From assembly GCA_009886125.1 (NCBI GenBank), contig VFJK01000052.1, positions 1 to 42,574 on the forward strand: a stretch of 42,574 nucleotides of DNA. Direction: 5' to 3'. The notes under the pieces are model-generated. The model saw only the letters and a program-made list of their open reading frames with translations. It was not told the origin of the DNA and did not search any database. A program made the translations under genes and the position numbers. This DNA is from Geobacter sp. Its GTDB lineage: Bacteria > Desulfobacterota > Desulfuromonadia > Geobacterales > DSM-12255. This document shows positions 34,910 through 42,574 of this stretch, piece by piece; the first letter of the stretch is position 1, and each line of letters begins with the position of its first letter.

Positions 34910-37384
34910 ATGCCCATTAAACAGTTCATAAAACCCATGCTTCTCCTCTCTCTCCTGTTGCACTGCTCCACCCTGGAAGCGGCTGTCATCGCAGCTGACA
35001 CCATCTGGCAGAATGAAGTGACCGTGACCGAGGACATCCTTGTACCGCCGGGAGTCACCCTCACTGTCCGCCCCGGAACTGTTGTCAAGGTCTCTCCGGC
35101 TGACAGCACGAAGACCGACCCGGAGTTCCTCTCGCCTTTGACAGAGATCACAGTCCGCGGCAGGATAAAGGTCGAAGGGAGCATCGAAGCTCCGGTCAGT
35201 TTCAGCGCAGCAGAATCCGACAAGAAAGGTGAATGGGCCGGGATCCTCATCGACGGCGGTATTGCAGATCTTAAAAACTGCTCGATAAGTGGTGCGGATT
35301 CGGCACTCTACTCTTTTGACGGAATCCTTTCCGCTTTGAATATCAATCTCGCTGGAAACCGTTACGGCGTGACGCTCATCGGCAGTTCAGGGAAAACATC
35401 GATTCAGGGGAGCAGCATCAGCAGTAACGATTACGGGATGATCATCCTCTCTTCTGCTGAACCGGTTCTTATTGGCACCTCAGTTTCCGGGAACAGGAAA
35501 AAGGACCTCTGGAAAGAGGAGATCCCTGTTTCTCCTGAACTCCAGAAAAGGAGTTCAGCACCCCCCGCCCTTGCCAGGGCATATGGCGATGAAGCGCTGG
35601 TCGGAGACACTGTCTGGCGTGGAAAGGTCAGGATCAACGGCAACCTCAGGATACCGGAGGGGAGTAGACTGCTGATAACTCCGGGAACAGTTGTGGAGTT
35701 CTCCCGTAAAGATACGAATGGTGATGGTATCGGTGAGAACGGGATCCTGATACAGGGGAGCATCATAGCCAAAGGGACCAGACAGTCACCCATCATTTTC
35801 CGCTCTGCTGAAAATCGAGCAAAACCAGGTGATTGGGACTCTGTCAACCTGATGAACAGCAGTAAGGCTGAAAATCTGATCGAAAACTGCATGTTCGAAG
35901 ATGCCTACCGCGGACTTCATTTTCACTTCTCGACCGTGAAGGTCAGCAGTTCCAGCTTCTCCAACAACTTCCGCGGGATCCAGTTCCAGGAATCTGCTGT
36001 CGAGATCATCGATTCCGACTTCTTCTCGAACAAGAGTGCAGTCCAGGGGAGAGACTCTTCTATCAAGTTTACCAATAACCGGCTGTACGGGAACCACCAG
36101 GGGGTTAATTTTTTCAGGAACACCCTCGTCTTTTCAGGCAACAAAGCCTCAGGCACCCTGAAAGAGGCGGTCAGGATCCGTGAAGGGAACGCATCCGTCA
36201 GCCGGAACATCATCACGGCAAACCGCTTCGGGATGATGTTCAGTGATCTCTACTACGGCACTATAACGGGAAACGTAGTCGCAAACAGCAGTGAGACCGG
36301 AGTCGCCCTGCGCAGCACCGACAATCTGGAAGTCAGCGGAAACTATCTGGGGAGAAACGGCTCGAACGGCCTTAGCCTCCAGGACAGCAGGGCAGACATC
36401 AAGGGAAATCTCATTGCCTTCAATGCCGAACGCGGCATAGGCGTCCTCTCCTTTTCAGGAGGCATCTCCGCCAATAACATAACCGGAAACGGACTCTACG
36501 CCATAGACCTTGAATCCTCCGAAGATATCGATGCAGTTGGAAACTGGTGGGGCGGGGACAAACCCTCCTCGGTCGTGTTCGATCGCTTGAAGGACCCTGC
36601 CAGAGGATCAGTCAAGGCAGAGAGTACTGCTGACTCCCCCTTCCCGTTTATCTGGCCCGTTGATGAACTGTCCGGACAACTGACCCTGGCAGGGGATGTC
36701 GTCATAAACGGGCGACCGACAGTGCCGCAAAACTCCGTCCTCACCATTCACCAAGGCTGCGGGATCAGGTTTTCTGACAGCGCAGGGATGATAGTACGAG
36801 GCAGACTGACCTCTGCCGGAACTGCTGAAAAGCCGGTCCTGTTCACCTCCCTTTCAGAGAAAAGACCGGAAGCTTGGGATGAGATAGTCCTGGAACAGGC
36901 TCTTGACAGCTCCTTCAGGTACTCGATCATCGAGTACGGGACCTGGGGCATTCACGGCCACTTCACGAACCTCCTCCTCGACCACATACTGGTACGGCAC
37001 AACAATGGCGGGATGCGCTTCAGGAGCGGTCCTGTCACCGTCAGGCAGTCGATCTTCACTGATAACGGCATTGGCATCCGTTCATACATCGGCAATGGCG
37101 TTTTCGAGGAGAATGAAATAGCCGGAAACGAGATCGGGCTTTTTGTCCGGGAACGTGGTGGAGGCCTGACCTTAAGGAGAAATAATTTTTTCGGCAACTC
37201 AGAGTACAACATCCGTTCCGGCGACTTCAACAGTGAGGACATCACGGCAACCGGAAACTGGTGGGGGACTGCTGCCCCTGCAACGACCATCTACGACGGA
37301 AGGGTTGAGGAAGGAATAGGAAAGGTCCTTTTCGAACCTTTTCTGGAGAAACCGGTAAACCTTGAAAAAGCAGGTGTCAGATGA
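34910..37384 (+). CDS. Exported right-handed beta-helix protein (NosD-like repeats)
   Basis: 824 residues with a signal peptide (LLLSLLLHCSTLEAAVIA). Three modules begin with the same pattern: a strand, a proline-containing turn and LTVRPGTVV-like strand (residues about 30-60, 230-265 and 585-620). Each is followed by short repeats of the NosD/parallel beta-helix type (ENCMFEDAYRGLHF, ITANRFGMMFSDLYY, GNYLGRNGSNGLSL). Two ends read GNWWGG and GNWWGT, usual in this fold. Such proteins bind or cleave polysaccharides or act as scaffolds; no catalytic site is obvious. The start has only a weak ribosome binding site. Its stop overlaps the next gene's ATG by 4 bases. Confidence 0.85.
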   Translation: MPIKQFIKPMLLLSLLLHCSTLEAAVIAADTIWQNEVTVTEDILVPPGVTLTVRPGTVVKVSPADSTKTDPEFLSPLTEITVRGRIKVEGSIEAPVSFSAAESDKKGEWAGILIDGGIADLKNCSISGADSALYSFDGILSALNINLAGNRYGVTLIGSSGKTSIQGSSISSNDYGMIILSSAEPVLIGTSVSGNRKKDLWKEEIPVSPELQKRSSAPPALARAYGDEALVGDTVWRGKVRINGNLRIPEGSRLLITPGTVVEFSRKDTNGDGIGENGILIQGSIIAKGTRQSPIIFRSAENRAKPGDWDSVNLMNSSKAENLIENCMFEDAYRGLHFHFSTVKVSSSSFSNNFRGIQFQESAVEIIDSDFFSNKSAVQGRDSSIKFTNNRLYGNHQGVNFFRNTLVFSGNKASGTLKEAVRIREGNASVSRNIITANRFGMMFSDLYYGTITGNVVANSSETGVALRSTDNLEVSGNYLGRNGSNGLSLQDSRADIKGNLIAFNAERGIGVLSFSGGISANNITGNGLYAIDLESSEDIDAVGNWWGGDKPSSVVFDRLKDPARGSVKAESTADSPFPFIWPVDELSGQLTLAGDVVINGRPTVPQNSVLTIHQGCGIRFSDSAGMIVRGRLTSAGTAEKPVLFTSLSEKRPEAWDEIVLEQALDSSFRYSIIEYGTWGIHGHFTNLLLDHILVRHNNGGMRFRSGPVTVRQSIFTDNGIGIRSYIGNGVFEENEIAGNEIGLFVRERGGGLTLRRNNFFGNSEYNIRSGDFNSEDITATGNWWGTAAPATTIYDGRVEEGIGKVLFEPFLEKPVNLEKAGVR

Positions 37385-38076
37385 AACGAGCCCTTCTTTT
37401 CATATTGATGATTATCCCTCTCTGCCTGTCTGCTTCTCCGTCAACAGGTGCCGATGCCACCTTCACCCTCCAGGGAATTATCTCGGGGATCTCTGGCGAA
37501 CCGGTCAAGGATGCCGAACTCTACCTCTATGGCACACCGAACACGAGGCGCCCTGCAGACTTCATCTCTCCAAAGACCGGAATAAGCGGTGCGTACCGGC
37601 TGATTCTGCCGAAAGCGGTTTACTGGGGAGTTGCCAGGATAAAAAAAGGTGAAAGATACGGCCCGCTTATGCCTGGAGACCGGCACTCCGGCGAACCGGT
37701 CAGGATCGATCCGGATTCCGATGCAGTTCTGACTCTGGGTTTTTCTGTTGCAGACATGCAGGAACTTGCTCAAAAACGTGAAAAAGAGAGAGATGATCTT
37801 CTGGAGATCTCCGGCATCATAACAAGAGACGGCAAGCCGGCAGCAGATGCCTACGCATATGCAAAAACCGGTAAAATTGCAGCGACTATCCCCGAATATT
37901 TCTCAGGATCGGCAGATGAATCAGGACGATTCAGCCTGAAACTTCCGCCCGGCCACTACCATATCGGCTGCGAGACAGAGTTCCCCCCCGTTGTCACCAT
38001 TGAAAGAACTCAGGAGCTTGACGTAACCGCCGGGAAATTACCGGTTGCAATTAATTTACAATTGCCGTTAAAATGA
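37381..38076 (+). CDS. Exported protein with two carboxypeptidase-regulatory-like domains
   Basis: 231 residues with a signal peptide (LLFILMIIPLCLSASPSTGA). Two beta-sandwich-like repeats are visible: FTLQGIISGISGEPVKDAELYLYG...TGISGAYRLILPKAVYWG (about 27-90) and LEISGIITRDGKPAADAYAYA...SADESGRFSLKLPPGHYHIG (about 140-200). The pattern G-x-I-x(5)-G-x-P-x-x-x-A with a later sGxyxLxLPxGxY is that of CarboxypepD_reg-like domains, structural modules without catalysis. ATGA overlap couples it to the beta-helix gene, which suggests a shared surface or periplasmic complex. Confidence 0.75.
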   Translation: MKRALLFILMIIPLCLSASPSTGADATFTLQGIISGISGEPVKDAELYLYGTPNTRRPADFISPKTGISGAYRLILPKAVYWGVARIKKGERYGPLMPGDRHSGEPVRIDPDSDAVLTLGFSVADMQELAQKREKERDDLLEISGIITRDGKPAADAYAYAKTGKIAATIPEYFSGSADESGRFSLKLPPGHYHIGCETEFPPVVTIERTQELDVTAGKLPVAINLQLPLK

Positions 38077-38113
38077 AATATTAAAAACTTTATCAACCTC
38101 AGGAGGATTCAGG

Positions 38114-38686
38114 ATGTCACGGGTTTTACTGGCACTGCTTCTGATCATATCCGCACTTTACATAGCACCTCTTGATGCCTGCGTCGGGAAGACTCTTCAT
38201 ATAGGCATTCTCGATACGCCGAACGAGCAGATGCTCGCAGAGCTTACCTCACAGATCATCACTGCCCGCACCGGCACTACAGTCAAGATCGATATCTTCA
38301 AAGCGCAGAAAGATCTCTACAGCGCCGTCAAACAAGGGCAGGTCGGAATGATGATCGAAGGCACTGACAGGGCTCTGGAGATGATTGGCAAACCGCGTGA
38401 ATCCGGCAAGGCCGGTTTTGACTCTGCCAAGGCAGAGTACCGGAAAAGCCTGAACCTTATCTGGCTTGAGCCTTATGGGACAGTGCCGGGGAGTGGAAGC
38501 CAGCAGCTGTTTGCTCCGGTCATCTCAAATGATATACTGAGCAGCCTGCCTGCACTTCCGAAACTCCTGCAGAAACTCTCCGGAATAGCAAATGACTCGG
38601 GATACGGCAGAATGCTGAAAGCCAGGAGTGACGAAAAACCGAAGAAACTCGCTAAAGATTTCCTCAAATCCAAAAAACTGATCTAA
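38114..38686 (+). CDS. Short OpuAC-like periplasmic binding protein
   Basis: 190 residues with a signal peptide ending near DAC. KTLHIGILDTPNEQMLAELTSQIITARTGTTVKIDIFKAQKDLYSAVKQGQVGMMIEGTDRALEMIG resembles the first lobe of glycine-betaine (OpuAC-type) binding proteins. Those are usually about 270 residues or more, so much of the second lobe is shortened. No permease or ATPase of that transporter lies nearby. AGGAGG precedes the ATG. The ligand is unknown and a non-transport role is possible. Confidence 0.65.
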   Translation: MSRVLLALLLIISALYIAPLDACVGKTLHIGILDTPNEQMLAELTSQIITARTGTTVKIDIFKAQKDLYSAVKQGQVGMMIEGTDRALEMIGKPRESGKAGFDSAKAEYRKSLNLIWLEPYGTVPGSGSQQLFAPVISNDILSSLPALPKLLQKLSGIANDSGYGRMLKARSDEKPKKLAKDFLKSKKLI

Positions 38687-38696
38687 CTTCCATCCG

Positions 38697-39605
38697 ATGC
38701 TACCCGAAGGCAATAAAGTCATACAGTGGTTGTCGTCAACGCAACTCTCCTTAATCCTCTTCGGGCTTCTCGCGGCAGCGGCGATTCCGGGCACACTGCT
38801 GAAATCACAGAGAGAATACTACAACCACCCCGTATTCCTGCTGCTCCTGACTGCCTTCGCCCTACATCTTGCCATCTGTACTGCAAGGAGGTGGCAGACT
38901 CTTTCCCGGACTACGCTGATCGTTCATGCAGGGGTTCTGATCACTCTTGCCGGAGCTTTTCTGACCGGAAGAGGCTATGTCGCGACCATAAACATTTACG
39001 AAGGCGAAAGTTCCCATTCTGTGTACCGGTGGGACCTGAAGAAGGATACCCTTTTCGGTCAGGAGATCAGGGTAAAGAAGATCAATACTGAATTTCACCC
39101 GGTCCCTCTCCAGATCGGGATCATGAAGGGAGAAGCGAAGTTCGACCTGAAAACCCTGAAGACCGGCGATGCATTCCCCCTTGACGGCTATTCTATCAAA
39201 GCCGAACGATTCGAACCATGGAAAGAAGCAGTTACTCTAACCGTCGTGAAGGGCTCAAAGCTCATTGGATCAGCAGATACGCTCGGAGCATCCACCCTTC
39301 CGGCCGACTTCCCCTTCAGTTTCAAACTTGTCGCCTTTCAGGATGCTGTGATCAAAAGGTTCTGGGTCGATCTTGAACTCCTCGAAAACGGGCATGTCGT
39401 GACCAGCGGCATTACCGAGATAAACCATCCGTTTAACTGGAACGGTCTGGACTTTTTTAACACCCAGGTAAGCCTGGATCCCGAAAAGCGCCCTTTTGCA
39501 GGGATCCAGATCGTTCATGACCCGGGCAAATATGTCGTTTACTCCGGGATGTTCATACTCTGTGTCGGCACTATCGCCGCTTGGTACCGACGGTTCAAAA
39601 GGTAG
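38697..39605 (+). CDS. ResB-like cytochrome c biogenesis protein
   Basis: 302 residues. Two early membrane helices (about 13-30 and 41-60) and a third (about 68-88) come before a soluble extracytoplasmic part. The C-terminal motif FNWNGLDFFNTQV...IQIVHDPGKYVVYSGMFILCVGTI with a final helix is typical of ResB/Ccs1. ResB works with ResC/CcsA to deliver and attach heme to c-type cytochromes. It is shorter than most ResB proteins and no ResC gene lies next to it. The nearby multiheme cytochrome is a plausible client. It starts 10 bases after the binding-protein stop, with no clear ribosome binding site. Confidence 0.8.
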   Translation: MLPEGNKVIQWLSSTQLSLILFGLLAAAAIPGTLLKSQREYYNHPVFLLLLTAFALHLAICTARRWQTLSRTTLIVHAGVLITLAGAFLTGRGYVATINIYEGESSHSVYRWDLKKDTLFGQEIRVKKINTEFHPVPLQIGIMKGEAKFDLKTLKTGDAFPLDGYSIKAERFEPWKEAVTLTVVKGSKLIGSADTLGASTLPADFPFSFKLVAFQDAVIKRFWVDLELLENGHVVTSGITEINHPFNWNGLDFFNTQVSLDPEKRPFAGIQIVHDPGKYVVYSGMFILCVGTIAAWYRRFKR

Positions 39606-39611
39606 CCGATC

Positions 39612-41501
39612 TTGTCCTTATCAACTCCCCAACCCGAGAATACCGACCCCTGCCAAGTTCATGGCGGTCATGCTAAAAAAGCCAATCTGACCCTCCTCGC
39701 GATGATTCTGGCCGGCTTTGCCATCATTATCTGCCATGTCTGGGTTTACGGCCCGGCCGGACACGCTCAGAACAGTGCGGACCTGAATGGACCGTTTTTG
39801 TCGAACCTCGGCATTGAACTCTGGAATCTCCTGACCGACAAGCACGGGGTCCTTGCCGAACTGTGGGACATCTTCCCCTACTTCATCTCAGGCATTCTCC
39901 TTGCCGGTTATATCAGGACATTCAAGATAGCGGTCAAACTTCAATTGTATCTGAAGCGCTACGGGATCATGAGTGTATTCCTTGCCTCTTTTATCGGGAT
40001 AATAACCCCGCTCTGCGCCTGCGGCACCCTGACGACCGCAATCAGTCTTCTCTTTGCAGGGGTGCCTCTGGCCCCGGTCATGGCCATCATGGTGACCTCA
40101 CCGCTGATGAGCCCCTCCACCTACCTCCTCACCCTGAACGATCTCGGAGCGGAATGGACGGTAATACGGACTGTGGCAGCCTTTTCCATGGGAATCTTTG
40201 CCGGGCTTGTGACTCATTTTCTCAAAAAACGGGGTTTTGAAATAAAAGATGTCTTTATCGATGGCGCCATAGTCCGGGGTGATTTTCATGATGAGGACTA
40301 CCCTGACGAGCGTCTTCGCTGCGGCTGCAAGCAGAACTTCGGCAACAGAGTGGCACTGAAAACCGGCAACAAGTTCCTGATATTCCTCGCAAAGTCATAT
40401 GAGATGCTCTGGCTGGTAGGAAAATACGTGCTGGTCGGTGTGATCATAGGCGCCATTGTCGAGAGATACATGCCGAGTGAGTGGATCTACCGGTTCTTCG
40501 GCAGGAAAGATCCTCTGAATATCCTCTGGGTCACACTGGCATCAGTCCCGATGTTTCTCCACCAGATCAGTGCCTCAAGCATCATTTATCACATAAAGAG
40601 CTCGCTCGGAGGGACGCTCGACAGCGGAGCAGCCCTGGCATTCATGATCGGCGGTCCGGTCACGGCAATCCCGACGATGGTGATGTTCTGGACTCTCTTC
40701 AAGAGACGGGTCTTCGTCCTCTACATGTTTGTCTGCCTCGTTGGCACCCTGCTGATAACATACAGTCTCCAGGCTCTTTTCTTCGTACCCGGCGTCGACA
40801 CCGGCAACGTTCTCCTCAAAGGAGTAGGATCACTCTCCGGAGGGATTTCATCTGTACTGACGAAAACCGGGGAAGATGTCCGGATAGTCATGGACCCTTC
40901 CGGAAAGCCCTTGATAGCGACCTATGCAAAAAGCCTTGGCACAGAAGGGGCTGCTGTCTTTGACGCGGGCTTGTCCAGATTTGTCTCCAGCAACACCGGC
41001 AGCTATGATAACGGGAAGTATATTCGGAACATCGCCGGATGGCTTGAAGAGAACAGCAGCACCAAACAGAAGGGGAGCATTCTTGCTTTCAATCTCTCTG
41101 CAGGGCATAATGATCTTTCGGGTGATAAACTGAAAAACGCATCAGGAGTTGACCCCAGGGGATTCACCTTCATCAGCAGGAATGATGCTCCGTTGATTTC
41201 AGAGGCCACCCTGGAAAAGCATAGCCAGGTATGGCTCTTCTTTGGAGACGGGAAGCCTCTTTCTGACTCCGAGATAAAAGCTCTTGCAGCGTACAACCGG
41301 TCAGGAGGATCTCTTCTGATTGTCGCCGGAGAACAGAGTTCGCACCGGAACGATGTCAACCGCATAGCATCAGCATTCGGCGTGACTTTTCATGACCGCG
41401 CAAAACAGGCTGAAGAAATACCGGTTGCCATTGCCTCGCCGTTCCTCTATCGGGCTGCGGAATTTATCGGCAGGGCACTGAAACTGACACATAAAGCTTG
41501 A
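39612..41501 (+). CDS. SO_0444/ArsP-type permease with GATase-like C-terminal domain
   Basis: 629 residues. The first about 400 hold about nine membrane helices with the family motif TPLCACGTLTTAI and a second conserved half (MFLHQISASS...GGPVTAIPTMVMFWTLF), as in permeases for metals or metalloids (SO_0444, ArsP group). The N-terminus has CQVHGGH, and a loop has RCGCKQNF, both possible metal ligands. After the last helix the protein continues about 220 residues: ILAFNLSAGHNDLSGDKL, VWLFFGDGKPLSDSEIKALAAYNRSGGSLLIVAGEQ. This looks like a GATase1/DUF4350-type sensing domain without an obvious nucleophile Cys. The start is a TTG at 39612; the next in-frame Met lies about 30 residues in. Confidence 0.75.
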   Translation: MSLSTPQPENTDPCQVHGGHAKKANLTLLAMILAGFAIIICHVWVYGPAGHAQNSADLNGPFLSNLGIELWNLLTDKHGVLAELWDIFPYFISGILLAGYIRTFKIAVKLQLYLKRYGIMSVFLASFIGIITPLCACGTLTTAISLLFAGVPLAPVMAIMVTSPLMSPSTYLLTLNDLGAEWTVIRTVAAFSMGIFAGLVTHFLKKRGFEIKDVFIDGAIVRGDFHDEDYPDERLRCGCKQNFGNRVALKTGNKFLIFLAKSYEMLWLVGKYVLVGVIIGAIVERYMPSEWIYRFFGRKDPLNILWVTLASVPMFLHQISASSIIYHIKSSLGGTLDSGAALAFMIGGPVTAIPTMVMFWTLFKRRVFVLYMFVCLVGTLLITYSLQALFFVPGVDTGNVLLKGVGSLSGGISSVLTKTGEDVRIVMDPSGKPLIATYAKSLGTEGAAVFDAGLSRFVSSNTGSYDNGKYIRNIAGWLEENSSTKQKGSILAFNLSAGHNDLSGDKLKNASGVDPRGFTFISRNDAPLISEATLEKHSQVWLFFGDGKPLSDSEIKALAAYNRSGGSLLIVAGEQSSHRNDVNRIASAFGVTFHDRAKQAEEIPVAIASPFLYRAAEFIGRALKLTHKA

Positions 41502-41550
41502 GATCGCCCTGTCCGGCTTCTCATTATTTTTCTAACCGGGAGACTAATCA

Positions 41551-41871
41551 ATGAAACCAACAATTCTCGACCTCAACAAACTCAAGCAGTTCAACGATGA
41601 CAAGCGCTCCCTCGAAACGATCTGGTCCGACGACCATGCGAAAATAAGCCTTCTTTGCATGAAACCGGGGCAGGAGGTCCATACCCATACTCACCACGGC
41701 AACCATATCTGGAGTGTGGTTGAGGGTGAGGGAGAGTTTTTTACCGGCGGAAAATCAGAGACCATCAAAGTCGGCCAGATCGTCATAGTCCCGGCATTTG
41801 AAGATCACGGGATCAGGAACGCCGGGTCATGCAACCTCGTTATCTCCTCTATGACAGTAGCAGGCGACTAG
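41551..41871 (+). CDS. Small cupin-domain protein
   Basis: 106 residues, one cupin barrel. The metal-site motifs are CMKPGQEVHTHTHHGNHIWSVVEGEGEF (His cluster and Glu) and VGQIVIVPAFEDHGIRN (second His). Its enzymatic role, if any, is unknown. GGGAG lies 8 bases before the ATG, and its stop is one base from the next gene's start, so it shares an operon with the PqqD-like and radical SAM genes. Confidence 0.85.
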   Translation: MKPTILDLNKLKQFNDDKRSLETIWSDDHAKISLLCMKPGQEVHTHTHHGNHIWSVVEGEGEFFTGGKSETIKVGQIVIVPAFEDHGIRNAGSCNLVISSMTVAGD

Positions 41872-41872
41872 T

Positions 41873-42184
41873 ATGAGACGGATAGTCAGAAATCCGGACA
41901 TACTCTGGCGTGAAGAGGATGAAGCTATGGAAGAGGCAACCGCCCTGCTGGAAGGGGGCGGAGAGGCTGCCGAGATCGGTACCGCGATCCTCTTCTCCGA
42001 CGGGACCATGGTGACGCTTAATCTTCTCGGCACCGAAATCTGGAAGATTTGCGAAGGAGTTACTGAAGAAGAGATCGTCACCCGACTGCTGGAAGAGTTC
42101 GAGGTGGAAGCGGATATCCTTCGTCATGATGTCCATGCATTTCTGACCGAACTTGCTGAAAAAAGGTACATTTCCTATGTCTGA
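41873..42184 (+). CDS. PqqD-family peptide chaperone (GeoRSP-type)
   Basis: 103 residues. The core WREEDEAMEE...FSDGTMVTLNLLGTEIWKICEGVTEEEIVTRLLEEFEVEADILRHDVHAFLTELAEKRYI has the PqqD/RRE layout: a small beta part, N-x-x-G-x-x-I-W, then three helices. Such proteins hold a precursor peptide for a radical SAM enzyme. It overlaps the following radical SAM gene by 8 bases. In Geobacter this pairing is known as the GeoRSP system. No precursor peptide gene is seen in the window. Confidence 0.8.
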   Translation: MRRIVRNPDILWREEDEAMEEATALLEGGGEAAEIGTAILFSDGTMVTLNLLGTEIWKICEGVTEEEIVTRLLEEFEVEADILRHDVHAFLTELAEKRYISYV

Positions 42185-42574
42185 AACCATTTTGAAGGCC
42201 CCTCTTACCATAAACTGGGCTTTGAACAACAGCTGCAACTTTAGCTGCCGACACTGCTACAGCCGGGTTGATACCGGTGAAGAACTCGACGGTGCAACAC
42301 TGAAGGGATGTCTCACAAAGTGTGCGAAAGCCGGTGTCATGGCCGTTAATTTCGGCGGCGGCGAACCCCTGCTGCGGAGCGACATCCTTGATATAGCCCG
42401 TCATGCCGCAGACGCCGGTTTCCGGGTATCAATGAACAGTAACGGCTATCTGATCGACCAGGCAAAAGCCATGTCACTCAAAGATGCCGGTTTTGCGAAG
42501 ATCGGCATAAGCATCGACAGCCACATAGCTGATGTCCATGACAAATTCCGCGGCATGCCGCGGAGCCATGAAAA
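42177..42574 (+). CDS. Radical SAM protein (GeoRSP-type), N-terminal part
   Basis: 132 codons before the window ends; no stop is reached. The 4Fe-4S motif CNFSCRHC gives C20, C24 and C27, followed by the SAM-binding GGGEPLLR and MNSNGYLI. ISIDSHIADVHDKFRG is typical of the SPASM-type group that modifies peptides. The ATG at 42177 lies inside the end of the PqqD-like gene, which implies translational coupling. The C-terminal SPASM region, if present, lies outside the window. Confidence 0.88.
   Translation, partial: MSETILKAPLTINWALNNSCNFSCRHCYSRVDTGEELDGATLKGCLTKCAKAGVMAVNFGGGEPLLRSDILDIARHAADAGFRVSMNSNGYLIDQAKAMSLKDAGFAKIGISIDSHIADVHDKFRGMPRSHE

Overview
The window looks like chromosomal DNA of a Geobacteraceae-type bacterium (Geobacter and relatives; Desulfuromonadota). 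The grounds are a Mo-nitrogenase cluster, a multiheme c-type cytochrome mixing CXXCH with CX4CH motifs, what look like the first genes of a GeoRSP radical-SAM system, and GC-rich intercistronic repeats. No rRNA, tRNA or CRISPR array was seen. Family assignments come from reading motifs and remembered family sequences; no database was searched.

Left part (1-13.8 kb, minus strand). The edge cuts an IS3-family element. A four-gene, translationally coupled operon follows: a YdbH/AsmA-like intermembrane protein (13285-9671), a DUF559 endonuclease-like protein, a DUF1318 (YdbL-like) lipoprotein, and an exported protein of about 2,790 residues with an N-terminal beta-propeller, a long TPR region and a C-terminal CHAT caspase-like domain. 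Upstream lies a truncated NMT1/THI5-like gene that keeps a good promoter and ribosome binding site and may now serve the operon.

Nitrogen fixation part (13.8-23.9 kb, minus strand). In transcription order: nifV, a small coupled ORF, a glutamine amidotransferase, mazEF, modABC, then nifH-nifD-nifK. The nifH and nifV leaders both carry an intrinsic terminator overlapped by a hairpin with the identical hexaloop AAAGGC. This fits ANTAR-type antitermination, and each leader has a -24/-12 (sigma-54) promoter candidate upstream. The nif and mod junctions also carry two families of hairpin-forming repeats placed directly after stop codons.

Middle part (24-31.7 kb). A membrane class III adenylate cyclase with an MshEN-like N-terminus; a convergent pair of envelope lipoproteins (TPR protein and LysM/polysaccharide deacetylase); a MinD/ParA-like ATPase coupled to a degenerate-J/HTH protein; and a CorA-type channel with an MgtE_N-like domain. 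The CorA gene is preceded by an M-box (ykoK) Mg2+ riboswitch with its own promoter and terminator.

Right part (31.7-42.6 kb, plus strand). After an AT-rich gap comes a 14-motif multiheme cytochrome with its own terminator. Next is a run of envelope genes: a right-handed beta-helix protein, a small repeat-domain protein, a short OpuAC-like binding protein, a ResB-like protein, and an SO_0444/ArsP-type permease with a GATase-like tail. A cupin, a PqqD-like protein and the start of a radical SAM enzyme run off the right edge.
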